A stretch of 64,000 nt of DNA from Leeuwenhoekiella sp. (GTDB lineage: Bacteria; Bacteroidota; Bacteroidia; Flavobacteriales; Flavobacteriaceae), in NCBI GenBank assembly GCA_002708845.1, contig PAPI01000014.1, forward strand, positions 1-64,000. Direction: 5' to 3'. Every line of letters starts with the position of its first letter. Position 1 is the stretch's first letter. Position numbers and translations under genes: made by a program. Of the stretch, positions 7,146-16,508 are shown piece by piece. The notes under the pieces are model-generated. The model saw only the letters and a program-made list of their open reading frames with translations, searched no databases and was not told the DNA's origin.

Positions 7146-9350
7146 TTATTCGGTTTTTGCGGTTGCGTTTTCGGCTCCGGTTTTAATTTTGATGTCGGTT
7201 CCCAGACGTTGCAGGTAAGCGATTAGCGCTACGATCTCGCGGTTGCGCATTTCGACAAAATCGGCTCCGTTTTGAGCAGCGGCCTTTTTATCGGCTTCAT
7301 AGGTTTTGGCGAAATCAGGATCGGCATATAGGTTTTTTTCGATCTGTTCTCCCTGTTCGCTCATCCATTGTTGCGCGCGCTCGATGTCTGCCACAGTATA
7401 CGGCACGCCCATGTTTTGCATCGCCTTCATCTTATCTTCGGTTTTAGACTTGTCGAGTTCGTTGCGTATCAGCCAGCTGTACGAGGGCATAATGGAGCCG
7501 GCAGAAGTACTCTGCGGGTCATACATGTGGTTGAGGTGCCAGTTGTCTGAATACTTTCCGCCTACGCGAAATAAATCAGGTCCGGTACGTTTACTACCCC
7601 ATAAGAAGGGATGATCGTAGACATACTCGCCAGACTTGGAGTACTCGCCATAACGTTCTACTTCACTACGGAAAGGTCTGATCATCTGGGAGTGGCAGCC
7701 CACACAGCCTTCGCGGATGTAGAGGTCACGACCTTCAAGCTCCAGCGGAGTGTAGGGTTTTACCGTAGAAATCACGGGTACATAATCATCTACAATCAGG
7801 GACGGAATGATCTGAACTATACCTCCAATAAGGATAGCGATGGTAGCGAAAATGGTAAGCTTCACCGGGCGACGCTCCAGCCAGGTATGATACCCTTCTT
7901 TTGACGTACGCTTGCTGGTTACGGGTGTAAGCGGAGCAGCTTCGGCCAGTTCGTCGGTTACTTGGCTTCCGCTTCGTACCGTCTTAACGATGTTATACAG
8001 CATCACAAAAGCCCCGACGATATATAACGAACCACCTATAGCCCGCATCCAGTACATCGGGATGATTTCGGTCAAGGTTTCCAGGAAGTTTCCGTAGGTA
8101 AGGGTTCCGTCAGGATTGAATTGTTTCCACATAGAGGCCTGAACAAAACCGGCTACATACATAGGCAGGGCATACATGATGATTCCCAGGGTTCCTACCC
8201 AGAAGTGTACGTTTGCCAATTTGGTAGACCAGAGTTGCGTTTTAAACAGGCGCGGTACCAGCCAGTATACCATTCCAAAAGTGAGGAAGCCGTTCCAGGC
8301 TAAAGCACCTACGTGCACGTGTGCAATGATCCAGTCGCTAAAGTGTGCAATAGCATTCACATTTTTAAGCGAAAGCATCGGGCCTTCAAAAGTGGCCATC
8401 CCGTAACCGGTAATGGCAACTACCATAAATTTTAAAACCGGATCGGTACGTACCTTGTCCCAGGCGCCACGCAGGGTAAGCAAACCGTTAATCATACCAC
8501 CCCAGGAGGGTGCGATAAGCATAACCGAAAACGCAACCCCCAGGTTTTGTGCCCAGCCGGGTAGTGCGGTATACAGCAGGTGGTGTGGCCCGGCCCAGAT
8601 GTAGATAAAAATTAGCGACCAGAAGTGCACGATAGACAAACGATAGGAATACACCGGTCTGTTTGCTGCTTTAGGTACAAAATAATACATCAGCCCCAGG
8701 AACGGAGTCGTGAGGAAAAAGGCAACGGCGTTATGCCCGTACCACCATTGTACCAGCGCATCCTGTACCCCGGCATAAGCCGAATAACTTTTAAGTGCGC
8801 TAATGGGAATCTCAATGCTGTTTACGATATGCAGCACGGCTACGGTTACAAAAGTGCCCAGGTAAAACCAGATGGCTACATACAGATGGCGTTGTCTGCG
8901 TTTGAGGATGGTACCGATGAGGTTGGCCCCAAAAGCCACCCATACCAGAGCTATCATAATATCTATAGGCCACTCCAGCTCAGCATATTCTTTGGAGGTG
9001 GTGTAACCCAGTGGCAGGGTGATAGCCGCAGCGACGATAATCGCCTGCCAGCCCCAGAAGTTGAAGCTGCTCAGCCAGTCTTTCCACATACGGGCTTTAA
9101 GCAGACGCTGTGAGGAGTAGTATACCCCTGCAAAAATAGCGTTACCCACGAAGGCAAAGATCACGGCATTGGTGTGTAATGGACGCAGGCGGCCAAAACT
9201 CAGCCAGGAGATCCCGTCTGTGACATTGGGGAATAAAAACATAAAGGCCAGCAGTAAGCCTACGCTCATCCCGATGAGCCCCCAAAACAGGGTGGCGATG
9301 ATAAACTTTCTTACGATTTTGTTGTCGTAATAAAACTGTTCTGTTTGCAT
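7146..9350 (-). CDS. ccoNO: Fused cbb3 cytochrome oxidase subunits I and II
   Basis: This 734-residue protein joins CcoN (residues about 1-460, twelve membrane helices) to CcoO (about 490-734). The CcoN part shows heme ligand H59 in R-P-L-H-T-N, copper ligand H206 in Y-G-H-N-A-V, G-P-H-H-L-L-Y near 254-260, and H344/H346 in A-H-V-H-V-G. The CcoO part has a membrane anchor near 495-515 and one heme c motif C549-V-G-C552-H553. The fusion is usual in Bacteroidota. The enzyme reduces oxygen to water at low oxygen tension and pumps protons. Confidence 0.97.
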   Translation of the reverse strand: MQTEQFYYDNKIVRKFIIATLFWGLIGMSVGLLLAFMFLFPNVTDGISWLSFGRLRPLHTNAVIFAFVGNAIFAGVYYSSQRLLKARMWKDWLSSFNFWGWQAIIVAAAITLPLGYTTSKEYAELEWPIDIMIALVWVAFGANLIGTILKRRQRHLYVAIWFYLGTFVTVAVLHIVNSIEIPISALKSYSAYAGVQDALVQWWYGHNAVAFFLTTPFLGLMYYFVPKAANRPVYSYRLSIVHFWSLIFIYIWAGPHHLLYTALPGWAQNLGVAFSVMLIAPSWGGMINGLLTLRGAWDKVRTDPVLKFMVVAITGYGMATFEGPMLSLKNVNAIAHFSDWIIAHVHVGALAWNGFLTFGMVYWLVPRLFKTQLWSTKLANVHFWVGTLGIIMYALPMYVAGFVQASMWKQFNPDGTLTYGNFLETLTEIIPMYWMRAIGGSLYIVGAFVMLYNIVKTVRSGSQVTDELAEAAPLTPVTSKRTSKEGYHTWLERRPVKLTIFATIAILIGGIVQIIPSLIVDDYVPVISTVKPYTPLELEGRDLYIREGCVGCHSQMIRPFRSEVERYGEYSKSGEYVYDHPFLWGSKRTGPDLFRVGGKYSDNWHLNHMYDPQSTSAGSIMPSYSWLIRNELDKSKTEDKMKAMQNMGVPYTVADIERAQQWMSEQGEQIEKNLYADPDFAKTYEADKKAAAQNGADFVEMRNREIVALIAYLQRLGTDIKIKTGAENATAKTE

Positions 9351-9352
9351 AA

Positions 9353-9568
9353 TTACTTCGATTTGCGATCTGAATGATTGGTACTGGATTGTTGAGGTGT
9401 TTGTGCCGAAGACTTTTTGGTTTTTACGAGTTCGTCTTCAAAAAGCATACGCACCGAAGGGGTATAGGTGTCATCGTACTGCCCTTTGCGTACCGAAAAA
9501 ATAAAGGCTACAAAAAAGACTAACGCCACAACCACGCTTATCGCGAGAAGCATATAAATGATACTCAT
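9353..9568 (-). CDS. ccoS: CcoS family cbb3 oxidase maturation protein
   Basis: The 71-residue protein has one N-terminal membrane segment (residues about 2-26) followed by the family hallmark G-Q-Y-D-D[12 protein letters not shown]. CcoS is needed for insertion of heme b and CuB into the cbb3 enzyme in Rhodobacter. The Ser/Lys/Gln-rich tail is longer than in many homologues. It starts 59 bases after ccoI and ends two bases before ccoNO. Confidence 0.93.
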   Translation of the reverse strand: MSIIYMLLAISVVVALVFFVAFIFSVRKGQYDDTYTPSVRMLFEDELVKTKKSSAQTPQQSSTNHSDRKSK

Positions 9569-9627
9569 ACCTACCTGAATTATGGTGTAAAATTACCGGT
9601 GCAGATTTCCTTAAAAGATGACATAAA

Positions 9628-12060
9628 TCAGCTTTTGAAATTCTTTTCATTTTTTTCTACAGCCTGCAGTTTGCTCCCGTAATAGTGGGTGCAAAGTGTG
9701 GTAAAGGCTACGATACTTATGGAGCTCAAGGGCATCAAAATGGCGGCGTAAACGGGCTTTAGGTTGCCGCTTACAGCCAGCGCGATGCCTAACACATTGT
9801 AAAGCAGTGAAAAAGCAAAGCTCCATTTGATGATCTGCCGTCCTTTTTTGGCCAATCGGATAAAGGCCGGTAATTGTTCAAAACGGGAAGCGTCAAGAAT
9901 ACCGTCACAGGCCGGTGAAAAGACATTTACATTTTCAGAAATGGCGATACCCACATCGCTTTGTGCCAAAGCCCCACTGTCATTAAGTCCGTCGCCCAAC
10001 ATCATCACTTTTTTGCCTTCTTGCTGCAGCTTTTTGATAAACTCGAGTTTGTCTTTGGGCTTTTGGTCAAAATGCATCTCAACGGGCATCCCAAGCAATT
10101 GGTTCAATTGGTTTGCTTCGCGGTTATTATCTCCCGAAAGAATAATGAGTTCGGCATCGGGATTTAGGGCTTCAAAAACAGGTTTTAAAGCTTTACGATA
10201 GATGCTTCGAAAGCTGTAATAGCCTTTATAGCCATTTTCAGTGGCGATATGTACGCTGGTTTGAAGGTCAGCCGGTGGTTCTGCATCTGGTGAAAGCTGA
10301 TTGACAAAAGCATACGAACCCACGCGTATCTGTTGCTTCCGCTTAGAACTGATGATGCCCTGGCCCGGTTGTTCTTCAAAATGATCTAAAGTCTGAATGT
10401 CATAGTCCTGTAGTAGGGCATAAAGGCTTCTGCTCAGCGGATGGTTAGATGCCCGAAGTGTACTGGTGAGCAGGGATTCTTCCCGTTCGGTAAGGCTCTG
10501 ACCTGTATAGCGAATGCGTTCTTTAGATGCAGTGGTCAGAGTGCCGGTCTTGTCAAATACTACGGTGTCAATCTCTGCAAGCTGTTCGAGAACCCCTGCA
10601 TCTTTTAAGTAGAATTTGTTTTTGCCGGTGATGCGTAAGAGGTTACCCAGCGTAAAGGGAGCTGAAAGTGCCAACGCGCAGGGACAGGCCACGATAAGTA
10701 CAGCGGTAAAGACATTCAACATTTTTGAAGGGTCTATAAACCACCAGCAAAATGCGGCTGCCACGGCTATACTGAGTATGCCTAAAGTAAATTGTTTGCT
10801 TATTTTGGAAGTAAGTGATTGGAGTTCGTTTTGACGTTTTTTCTGGAAAACTTCATTGCTCCACAGCTGGGTGAGGTAGCTTTGTTCTACGGCTTTGGTC
10901 ACGCGCAACTCGATGATGCCTCCCTGTTGCATACCTCCTGCATACAGCATACTCCCGGTTTTTTTGGCAACCGGTTCTGCTTCACCGGTTACAAAACTGT
11001 AGTCGATAAGTCCGTTGCCGTTGATCAGGATCCCATCAACCGGGATGAGTTCGCCGTTGCGTATAAGAATGTGGTCTTTGGGCTTAATCTGGTAAACGGG
11101 AGTTTGCACTTCACGTCTGTTGTCATCCGGAGAATCTGAAACTTCAAGTTTAGTAATCGCTATGGGAAAATAAGATTTGTAATCGCGCTCAAAGGAGAGG
11201 TAGGCATAGGTTTTTTGCTGAAAGAATTTCCCCAGCAATAAGAAAAAAACCAGTCCCGCCAGGCTGTCAAAAAAGCCGGTTCCCGTATTGGAAAAGACCT
11301 CATAACAGGAGCGTATAAAAAGAACCAAAATACCCAGGGCGATGGGCACATCTATGTTGAGCATTCGTGCGCGCAGAGACCTCCAGGCAGACAACATATA
11401 ATCATGGGCCGAGTAAAACACAACTGGAAGTGAAAACAGCAACATCAGGGCTCTAAAAACCGACTTATACTGATCCAGCCAAAATTCTTCAATCTCAAAA
11501 TATTCGGGGAAGGAGAGAAACATAATATTCCCAAAAGCAAAGCCGGCGACACCCAGTTTGTAGATGAGCGAGCGGTCTGTTTTGCGCTCTTTTTTATCAA
11601 AATCATCAAGCGAAATCACGGGCTCGTAGCCCAGCAAACACAGGAGTTCAACTACTTGTCTGAGGCTTATTTGTTCTGCATTGAAAGTAATCCGGACGGT
11701 TTTTTCGGGAAAATTGACCTGCGTATTGGTGATTTCCGGACGCAGTTTGTTGAGGTTTTCAAGCACCCAGATGCACGAACTGCAATGAATGGCCGGAATG
11801 GTAAACGAGACGATTTGCGTAGCCTGCTCGTCAAAATCAAGCAGTTGGGTCTTGATTTCGGGGTTGTCCAGAAAATCAAACCTGCCCTTAATCTCTTTTG
11901 GGGTTGTTCCGGGATTTTTGTCAAGGTCGTAATAGTACGACAGGTCGTTTTCCTGCAGTATATCATAAACCGTTTTGCAGCCGTTACAGCAAAAAGACTT
12001 GCTGTGATAGACCAGAGCCTGCTCCCCACAGGGGTCGCCGCAGTGATAACACGATTTCAT
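9628..12060 (-). CDS. ccoI: CcoI/FixI copper-transporting P1B ATPase
   Basis: This 810-residue heavy-metal P-type ATPase delivers copper for the cbb3 binuclear centre. An N-terminal metal-binding zinc-ribbon-like part carries C4, C7, C11, C24, C25 and C28. A heavy-metal-associated domain has H92-C-S-S-C96. Other motifs are the actuator V-T-G-E (357-360), the membrane C459-P-C461, the phosphorylated D503-K-T-G-T, H-P at 540-541 and G-D-G-L-N-D (689-694). ccoI is the first gene of the operon, transcribed away from the FNR-type regulator and the shared operator at 12118. Placing the assembly ATPase first fits the Bacteroidota gene order. Confidence 0.96.
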   Translation of the reverse strand: MKSCYHCGDPCGEQALVYHSKSFCCNGCKTVYDILQENDLSYYYDLDKNPGTTPKEIKGRFDFLDNPEIKTQLLDFDEQATQIVSFTIPAIHCSSCIWVLENLNKLRPEITNTQVNFPEKTVRITFNAEQISLRQVVELLCLLGYEPVISLDDFDKKERKTDRSLIYKLGVAGFAFGNIMFLSFPEYFEIEEFWLDQYKSVFRALMLLFSLPVVFYSAHDYMLSAWRSLRARMLNIDVPIALGILVLFIRSCYEVFSNTGTGFFDSLAGLVFFLLLGKFFQQKTYAYLSFERDYKSYFPIAITKLEVSDSPDDNRREVQTPVYQIKPKDHILIRNGELIPVDGILINGNGLIDYSFVTGEAEPVAKKTGSMLYAGGMQQGGIIELRVTKAVEQSYLTQLWSNEVFQKKRQNELQSLTSKISKQFTLGILSIAVAAAFCWWFIDPSKMLNVFTAVLIVACPCALALSAPFTLGNLLRITGKNKFYLKDAGVLEQLAEIDTVVFDKTGTLTTASKERIRYTGQSLTEREESLLTSTLRASNHPLSRSLYALLQDYDIQTLDHFEEQPGQGIISSKRKQQIRVGSYAFVNQLSPDAEPPADLQTSVHIATENGYKGYYSFRSIYRKALKPVFEALNPDAELIILSGDNNREANQLNQLLGMPVEMHFDQKPKDKLEFIKKLQQEGKKVMMLGDGLNDSGALAQSDVGIAISENVNVFSPACDGILDASRFEQLPAFIRLAKKGRQIIKWSFAFSLLYNVLGIALAVSGNLKPVYAAILMPLSSISIVAFTTLCTHYYGSKLQAVEKNEKNFKS

Positions 12061-12117
12061 AATGTTCTAATTTGCTTAATACCTGATGCAAAGGACTTAA
12101 AGCTTTAGAATAAAAAA

Positions 12118-12134
12118 TATGACTTTTGTCAGGT
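12118..12134. promoter_or_regulatory. Shared FNR-type operator between ccoI and fnr
   Basis: TATGACTTTTGTCAGGT is the exact reverse complement of the 17 bases at 179-195. The core TGAC-N4-GTCA has FNR-box geometry. Its centre lies about 66 bases from the ccoI start and 49 bases from the regulator start, so it could serve both divergent promoters, including autoregulation. A -7-like TAATTTTG at 12162-12169 precedes the regulator gene but is very close to its start codon. Confidence 0.65.
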
Positions 12135-12174
12135 ATGCTTTTTTTTGATTGGGGTCTTCCGTAATTTTGGAGGT

Positions 12175-12876
12175 ATGAATTCACACCAAGAATCCCGTTG
12201 CGAGAATTGTATCATCAGAGAATTGAATGCGCTTAAAACTCTGAAGAAACAGGAGTTAATGGCTATTTCCAATTCCAAGGAGACGCGTACCATAAAAAAA
12301 GGAGATCCTATTTTTAAGGAAGGCGAAAAGCTGAATGGGGTTTTTTGTGTTCGGGATGGAGTTTCTAAACTTTCAAAGCTTAGCGAAAACGGAAAGGATC
12401 AAATCGTAAAGATCGCTGCCAAAGGAGAGGTGATGGGACAGCGTTCGCTTATTGCCGAAGAGGCTGCAAACCTGAGTGCGGTTGCACTTAATGATATGCA
12501 GCTCTGTTTTATTCCTAAAGAGAATTTTACCGAAAGCCTATCTAAAAATCCGGAGTTTATACAGGCCCTGCTCAAAAATATGGCCCGCGAACTCAAACTG
12601 GCTGACGATGTGATTGTAAATATGGCTCAGAAAACGGTGAACCAGCGTCTGGCGGGAATTTTACTGTATCTCGAGAAGCATTGTGGTACCGATGCCGAAG
12701 GCTATCTCAGTCTGATCTTGTCACGTAATGATATCGCAGATGTGGTAGGCACCGCAACCGAATTGTGCATCCGTTCCCTTGCTAAGTTTAAAAAAGACGG
12801 ACTTATAGAAACCAAAGGCAAGCGCATTAAGATCAACGACAGGAATGCTTTAAATCAATTGTGGGAAGGGGTTTAA
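12175..12876 (+). CDS. fnr: FNR/CRP-family oxygen-type regulator
   Basis: The 233-residue protein has a cyclic-nucleotide-binding fold (residues about 25-145) and a C-terminal winged helix with S-R-N-D-I-A-D-V-V-G-T-A-T-E-L-C-I-R-S-L (183-202). Cysteines at 9 and 12 in the N terminus and C111 in M-Q-L-C-F-I-P, which aligns with C122 of E. coli FNR, suggest an oxygen-sensitive Fe-S cluster; C58 may be the fourth ligand. The recognition helix keeps the FNR Glu and Arg but has Ile where FNR has Ser212. ATG at 12175 follows GGAGG; an in-frame TTG at 12145 is less likely. The gene is convergent with GH43, with one base between stops. Confidence 0.9.
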   Translation: MNSHQESRCENCIIRELNALKTLKKQELMAISNSKETRTIKKGDPIFKEGEKLNGVFCVRDGVSKLSKLSENGKDQIVKIAAKGEVMGQRSLIAEEAANLSAVALNDMQLCFIPKENFTESLSKNPEFIQALLKNMARELKLADDVIVNMAQKTVNQRLAGILLYLEKHCGTDAEGYLSLILSRNDIADVVGTATELCIRSLAKFKKDGLIETKGKRIKINDRNALNQLWEGV

Positions 12877-12877
12877 A

Positions 12878-14806
12878 TCAGTCTTCCTCAACAACCCCCT
12901 CCGTAGTCATTTGCACCCGCTTTAAGCTACCGTCTTCGTTATAGTGCAGCTTGTCTATACATACTGACCTGCTGTAGCTTCCACCATCAGTTTGAATACC
13001 GCCGTTGTGGTAAATAAAATACCAGTCGTCTTCAAATTCAACAATGCTTTGATGGTTGGTATTGCTGTTTCCTGCTATTTCGTTTAGGATTCCACCGTAG
13101 GTGTAAGGCCCATCCACCGCATCTGCCGTAGCGTAGGCAATTTTCTCGGGAAAGCCAGTAGCGTAAGTTAAATAGTAGGTGCCGTCTTTTTCGTGCACCC
13201 AGGGTGCTTCGGTAAAGTCAAGACCTTCAAAATCTATTTTTTTGATTTCGCCGTCAATCTCAATCATGTTGTCTTTCAGCTTGGCATAATAGCATACCCC
13301 GTTACCCCAAAAAATCCAGGGCTGGTCATCTTTGTCTATAAAAATCGCAGGATCAATACAGGTCCACGCGTGGCTGGATGCAAAACAATCTTCATTGGTT
13401 AAAAGCGGTTTCCCCAAAGCATCTTTATAAGGACCCTGTGGTTGATCGGCCACTGCAACGCCTATCCCGTTCCAGTTGGTGCTGATGTACCAGTAGTATT
13501 TGCCGTTTCTTTTGGCTACGTGACCGGCATACGCATCGCCGCTGGTTGCCCAGGTGAAGTCGGTAATTTTTAGGGGCACGGGGTGCTCGGTCCAGTTTTG
13601 CATATCGGTGGTTGAAAACACGAGCCAGTCTGTCATTTTATAACCCTTTTGTCCACCTTCATAATCGTGACCCGTAAACAGCCATAAGGTGTCATTTTCT
13701 ACCAATGCCGCCGGGTCTGCGGTGTATTTGTGCGTAATTATAGGATTCCCTGTTGATTGGAACGGAAAGGTTCCGTCGGCTTCGGTTAATAGCGCTTGAG
13801 GTACACCGCCCCATTTTGCATTCAGGCGTTTGGCTTCATCTTTGGTGATGCTGATGATACTGCCGTGACGCGGGAAAAAGTCTTTGGTAAAGGATTCGGT
13901 TTCCGTAGTGAAGTTGTACAAATCGGTACTGCGTTGAAACTCATAACGCCCGCTGGAATACAGGTCGTACATCAAAATGTATTCATCGCTGTCGTTGAGT
14001 CTAAAAACCGAACTTCCTTCAACCGTGGTATTTTGATCCGCATAGGCATCCAGATACTCGAAGCGTTCTTCATAGGGTCCTAAAAGCTTTTTACTCGTAG
14101 CCTGCTTGATTCCGTTTTGGATTTCTTTGCCGTTTTCATCTTTAGTGTTTCCCTTATAAAACAAATGGTAAAGCCCGTCTTTATAGATAATGTCACCATC
14201 TATAGCCCCGTCTTTTGCACTGTAAAGCAGTTTTGGCACAGACTCAAAAGCTGTAAAGTCTTTGTTGGCATAGGCTGCATAAAAGTCAAGCTTGAGGTTG
14301 TCGTAGGAGCGTACGGTAAAATAGACGAGGTATTTTTTCTTTTTGGTATCGTAAAAAGTCTGTGGAGCCCAAACCCATTTGTTGTTTTTAAATTTTTCGG
14401 GGTAGGTCTTTTCAAGATTAATCGCGGAAGATTTCCAGTTGATCAAATCATCAGAGTGCATTAAAACTATTCCCGGATTGTAATCCCAGCCATTTTTACG
14501 GGTGTACATATCGGTTGCTACCATATAAAAACCATCCTTTTTACCACCTCGTAAAATATGTGGATCGCGAACCCCGCCGGTACTGGAAATTTCAGCAGAA
14601 GAAATAATGGGTTTATTTCCGTTTAAGGCTTTCCAGTGTATGGCGTCATCACTTACGGCAAAGCGTATTTGCTCTTGTTTGTCGCCGTCACCCTTACCCT
14701 CAAAATAGGCGAAAAGGTAGCCGTCCATTTTTGGGTTTTGGCCAAACATAAGATTTAAGGAAAGGCTTAAAAAAAGAAACGCTGTGGTTGTTCTAAATGT
14801 TTTCAT
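12878..14806 (-). CDS. Two-domain GH43-type glycoside hydrolase
   Basis: The 642-residue secreted protein (signal peptide ending near L-M-F-G-Q) contains two five-bladed beta-propeller units. The N-terminal unit (about 25-335) has V-R-D-P-H-I and D-G-D-I-I-Y. The C-terminal unit (about 350-640) shows the GH43 triad in A-D364-P-A-A-L, C-I-D485-P-A-I-F and E533-A-P-W-V. GH43 enzymes cleave arabinan or xylan side chains; the substrate here cannot be read. ATG at 14806 is chosen over TTG at 14812. There is no SusC/D pair beside it. The next GH43-type gene is 11 bases upstream, so the two form an operon. Confidence 0.88.
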   Translation of the reverse strand: MKTFRTTTAFLFLSLSLNLMFGQNPKMDGYLFAYFEGKGDGDKQEQIRFAVSDDAIHWKALNGNKPIISSAEISSTGGVRDPHILRGGKKDGFYMVATDMYTRKNGWDYNPGIVLMHSDDLINWKSSAINLEKTYPEKFKNNKWVWAPQTFYDTKKKKYLVYFTVRSYDNLKLDFYAAYANKDFTAFESVPKLLYSAKDGAIDGDIIYKDGLYHLFYKGNTKDENGKEIQNGIKQATSKKLLGPYEERFEYLDAYADQNTTVEGSSVFRLNDSDEYILMYDLYSSGRYEFQRSTDLYNFTTETESFTKDFFPRHGSIISITKDEAKRLNAKWGGVPQALLTEADGTFPFQSTGNPIITHKYTADPAALVENDTLWLFTGHDYEGGQKGYKMTDWLVFSTTDMQNWTEHPVPLKITDFTWATSGDAYAGHVAKRNGKYYWYISTNWNGIGVAVADQPQGPYKDALGKPLLTNEDCFASSHAWTCIDPAIFIDKDDQPWIFWGNGVCYYAKLKDNMIEIDGEIKKIDFEGLDFTEAPWVHEKDGTYYLTYATGFPEKIAYATADAVDGPYTYGGILNEIAGNSNTNHQSIVEFEDDWYFIYHNGGIQTDGGSYSRSVCIDKLHYNEDGSLKRVQMTTEGVVEED

Positions 14807-14817
14807 ATCCAATTCAG

Positions 14818-15888
14818 TTAGAATTTTAAATCCATTGAGTAGTGTGCGGCCAGTGCCTTGGCTTCCTGTTGGGTTAGGGTAATCACTGCACCGTGTTTAG
14901 GCGAAGTGAAATTGGTTGTTTTCATCACGCCTTCATTAAAATGTCCCAGATTTTTAAAGGTTTTAAAATCGGTTGTTTCTAAAAATCCAAAATTGTGCGG
15001 ATTGATGCTGAAAATATCATACATCAAGACCCATTTATCTTCGCCAATACGTTTCCAGAGATTGGGGGCTTCGCACGAACCCGGTTCTTCATCGATCCAT
15101 TCTGCATCGTAGGTATAACCGCCATTGGCTCGATCTGAAAATGCCAGCTTAATCCCGCCGGGATTTTCCTGAGCGACGTAGGTCATTACATACCGACCAT
15201 CTGCCAGTGGCGCGATGTCTGCATCCAAAACCTGCACTTCAGGATTGGGATAGGTAAATAGCAATTCGGGTTTGGTGATGATTTCCGTGAAGTTGTCATT
15301 GGTATAAGCGTAATACATTTTGGTAAGACTGTGGCCCAATCGCATGGTGAAATACACCATCATTTTTTCAGCTTTGGGATCGTATATGGTCTGTGGTGCC
15401 CAGGCACAACCAATGTTTTTCAGTTCGGGAAAATGCTCATCAAAAAGAAAATTGCTGTGCGTCCAGTTGATCAAATCATAGGATTTCATCAATACAAAAC
15501 CGCGGTTGTTGCCCCAGTCGTATTCGTCCTGAGGTCGCTCCCACTGCGTATCTCGATAGCCTTTTTCTTTAGCGAAAATATGCAGGTCGGTCATCGCGAC
15601 GTAAAAAGCACCATCGGGACCGCGGGTGATGTGTGGATCGCGTATTCCTTTTTGACTCGCAATGGTATCTCCGGCAACCACGGGTTTGCCCTGATTTACA
15701 TCAGTAAACGTATAGCCATCTGTACTTAAAGCCAGATGCAGACTGTGATCATCGTCTTTAAAGTAAGTCATCAGGTAAGCGTCACCTTCTTTAGGCTGTT
15801 TTGTGATTTTCTTAGTGGCACAGGCGTTAAAAAGCAGAAGCATACCTATATAAAAACTGAATCGTGCAGCGTAAAAAATAGAATTCAT
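14818..15888 (-). CDS. GH43-like lipoprotein
   Basis: The 356-residue protein has a lipoprotein signal with L-L-F-N-A-C23, so it is probably anchored in the outer membrane. It forms one beta-propeller with G-I-R-D84-P-H-I, W-A-P-Q-T-I-Y-D and V-L-D-A-D224-I near the middle and C-E273-A-P-N-L as a candidate acid. These match the N-terminal propeller of its neighbour closely (R-D-P-H-I, W-A-P-Q-T), so the two probably arose by duplication. The start at ATG 15888 is preferred to TTG 15897. Arabinosidase- or xylosidase-type activity is likely but the substrate is unknown. Confidence 0.85.
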   Translation of the reverse strand: MNSIFYAARFSFYIGMLLLFNACATKKITKQPKEGDAYLMTYFKDDDHSLHLALSTDGYTFTDVNQGKPVVAGDTIASQKGIRDPHITRGPDGAFYVAMTDLHIFAKEKGYRDTQWERPQDEYDWGNNRGFVLMKSYDLINWTHSNFLFDEHFPELKNIGCAWAPQTIYDPKAEKMMVYFTMRLGHSLTKMYYAYTNDNFTEIITKPELLFTYPNPEVQVLDADIAPLADGRYVMTYVAQENPGGIKLAFSDRANGGYTYDAEWIDEEPGSCEAPNLWKRIGEDKWVLMYDIFSINPHNFGFLETTDFKTFKNLGHFNEGVMKTTNFTSPKHGAVITLTQQEAKALAAHYSMDLKF

Positions 15889-15925
15889 ATTCAGCAATAA
15901 TTACAATGAGCCTTTAAATATACTA

Positions 15926-15968
15926 TTAATTGTATAAATCACATTTATTTTAATTTTAATACAATTAA
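15926..15968. promoter_or_regulatory. 10-bp inverted repeat between divergent GH43 and Cys-motif genes
   Basis: TTAATTGTAT (15926-15935) and ATACAATTAA (15959-15968) are perfect inverted copies separated by 23 bases. They sit in the only intergenic space between the minus-strand GH43 pair and the plus-strand copper-type locus. The arrangement looks like an operator for a dimeric repressor or activator of either side. No regulator gene lies next to it. Confidence 0.4.
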
Positions 15969-16005
15969 GGCAGTCCGTTTTTTCTTTATAGTTTCTTTTT
16001 GCAGC

Positions 16006-16371
16006 GTGAAAAACTGGGTTGTCATATTTGCCTTGCTTTTGTTCCTGAGACCGGGTTTCCCGTATCTGGAATATGCTTTGGATTATGAATACATCAGCAC
16101 GGTACTTTGTGAAAACAAAGACAAACCCAAACTGGAGTGTAATGGTAAATGCTATCTTATGAAAGCCCTTGCCGAAGCTTCAGAAAAAGAAAGCAACCAG
16201 AAAAAGAAAAGCAATACGGCAACTATTGAATTGCTTCCGCTGGTAAACTGGACTACCGAGCAACCTGTTGTTTACAACTTTGAAGAAACTACTATAAAGA
16301 CGTTCCCCACATTTCGTACTTCCGGAGGACGTCAACACCTACAAAGTCTTTTTCGCCCACCCATTATTTAA
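16006..16371 (+). CDS. Cys-motif envelope protein, copy 1
   Basis: The 121-residue protein starts at GTG 16006 and has a hydrophobic N terminus followed by R-P-x-x-P-Y-L-E-Y-A-L-D-Y-E-Y-I. The core motif is L-C-E-N-K-D-K-P-K-L-E-C-N-G-K-C-Y-L-M (residues about 34-52), with three cysteines in C-x9-C-x3-C spacing. A Lys-rich segment and a tail ending F-R-P-P-I-I follow. The gene at 16947 is a paralogue with the same core and the same F-R-P-P-I ending. Conservation of the Cys motif and the copper-type neighbours suggest metal binding or thiol chemistry in the envelope; this is inference. I recognise no named family. Confidence 0.7.
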   Translation: MKNWVVIFALLLFLRPGFPYLEYALDYEYISTVLCENKDKPKLECNGKCYLMKALAEASEKESNQKKKSNTATIELLPLVNWTTEQPVVYNFEETTIKTFPTFRTSGGRQHLQSLFRPPII

Positions 16372-16508
16372 TTGGCGCCGCCAAAGGGTATAATAATCAG
16401 AGGTTTTTCCCCGAAAATAAAATTGTTTTCTAAAGAGTAATCCGTTCGTTTGTCCCGGATTAGGTTATTTACCCGACACTTTTTTCGTTTAAATTAAATA
16501 CCATTACC

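Noticed and set aside
8625-9113. 162-codon plus-strand frame opposite ccoNO
   Set aside because: It is antisense to a strongly conserved oxidase gene, and its translation has no family-like features; it is a shadow of ccoNO codon usage.
11656-12108. 150-codon plus-strand frame opposite ccoI
   Set aside because: It overlaps the start and metal-binding region of ccoI on the other strand and lacks recognisable motifs.
12162-12169. TAATTTTG as a -7 promoter element for the fnr gene
   Set aside because: It ends only 5 bases before the start codon and would give an essentially leaderless mRNA; no matching -33 TTG lies at the proper distance.
12145-12174. TTG start extending the FNR-type regulator
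   Set aside because: ATG at 12175 has a good GGAGG in front, and the extra residues are not family-like.
16438-16462. TAATCCG/CGGATTA hairpin between the first Cys-motif gene and the lipoprotein gene
   Set aside because: It is short, with no T-run and an 11-base loop; it may be chance, so no function is assigned.
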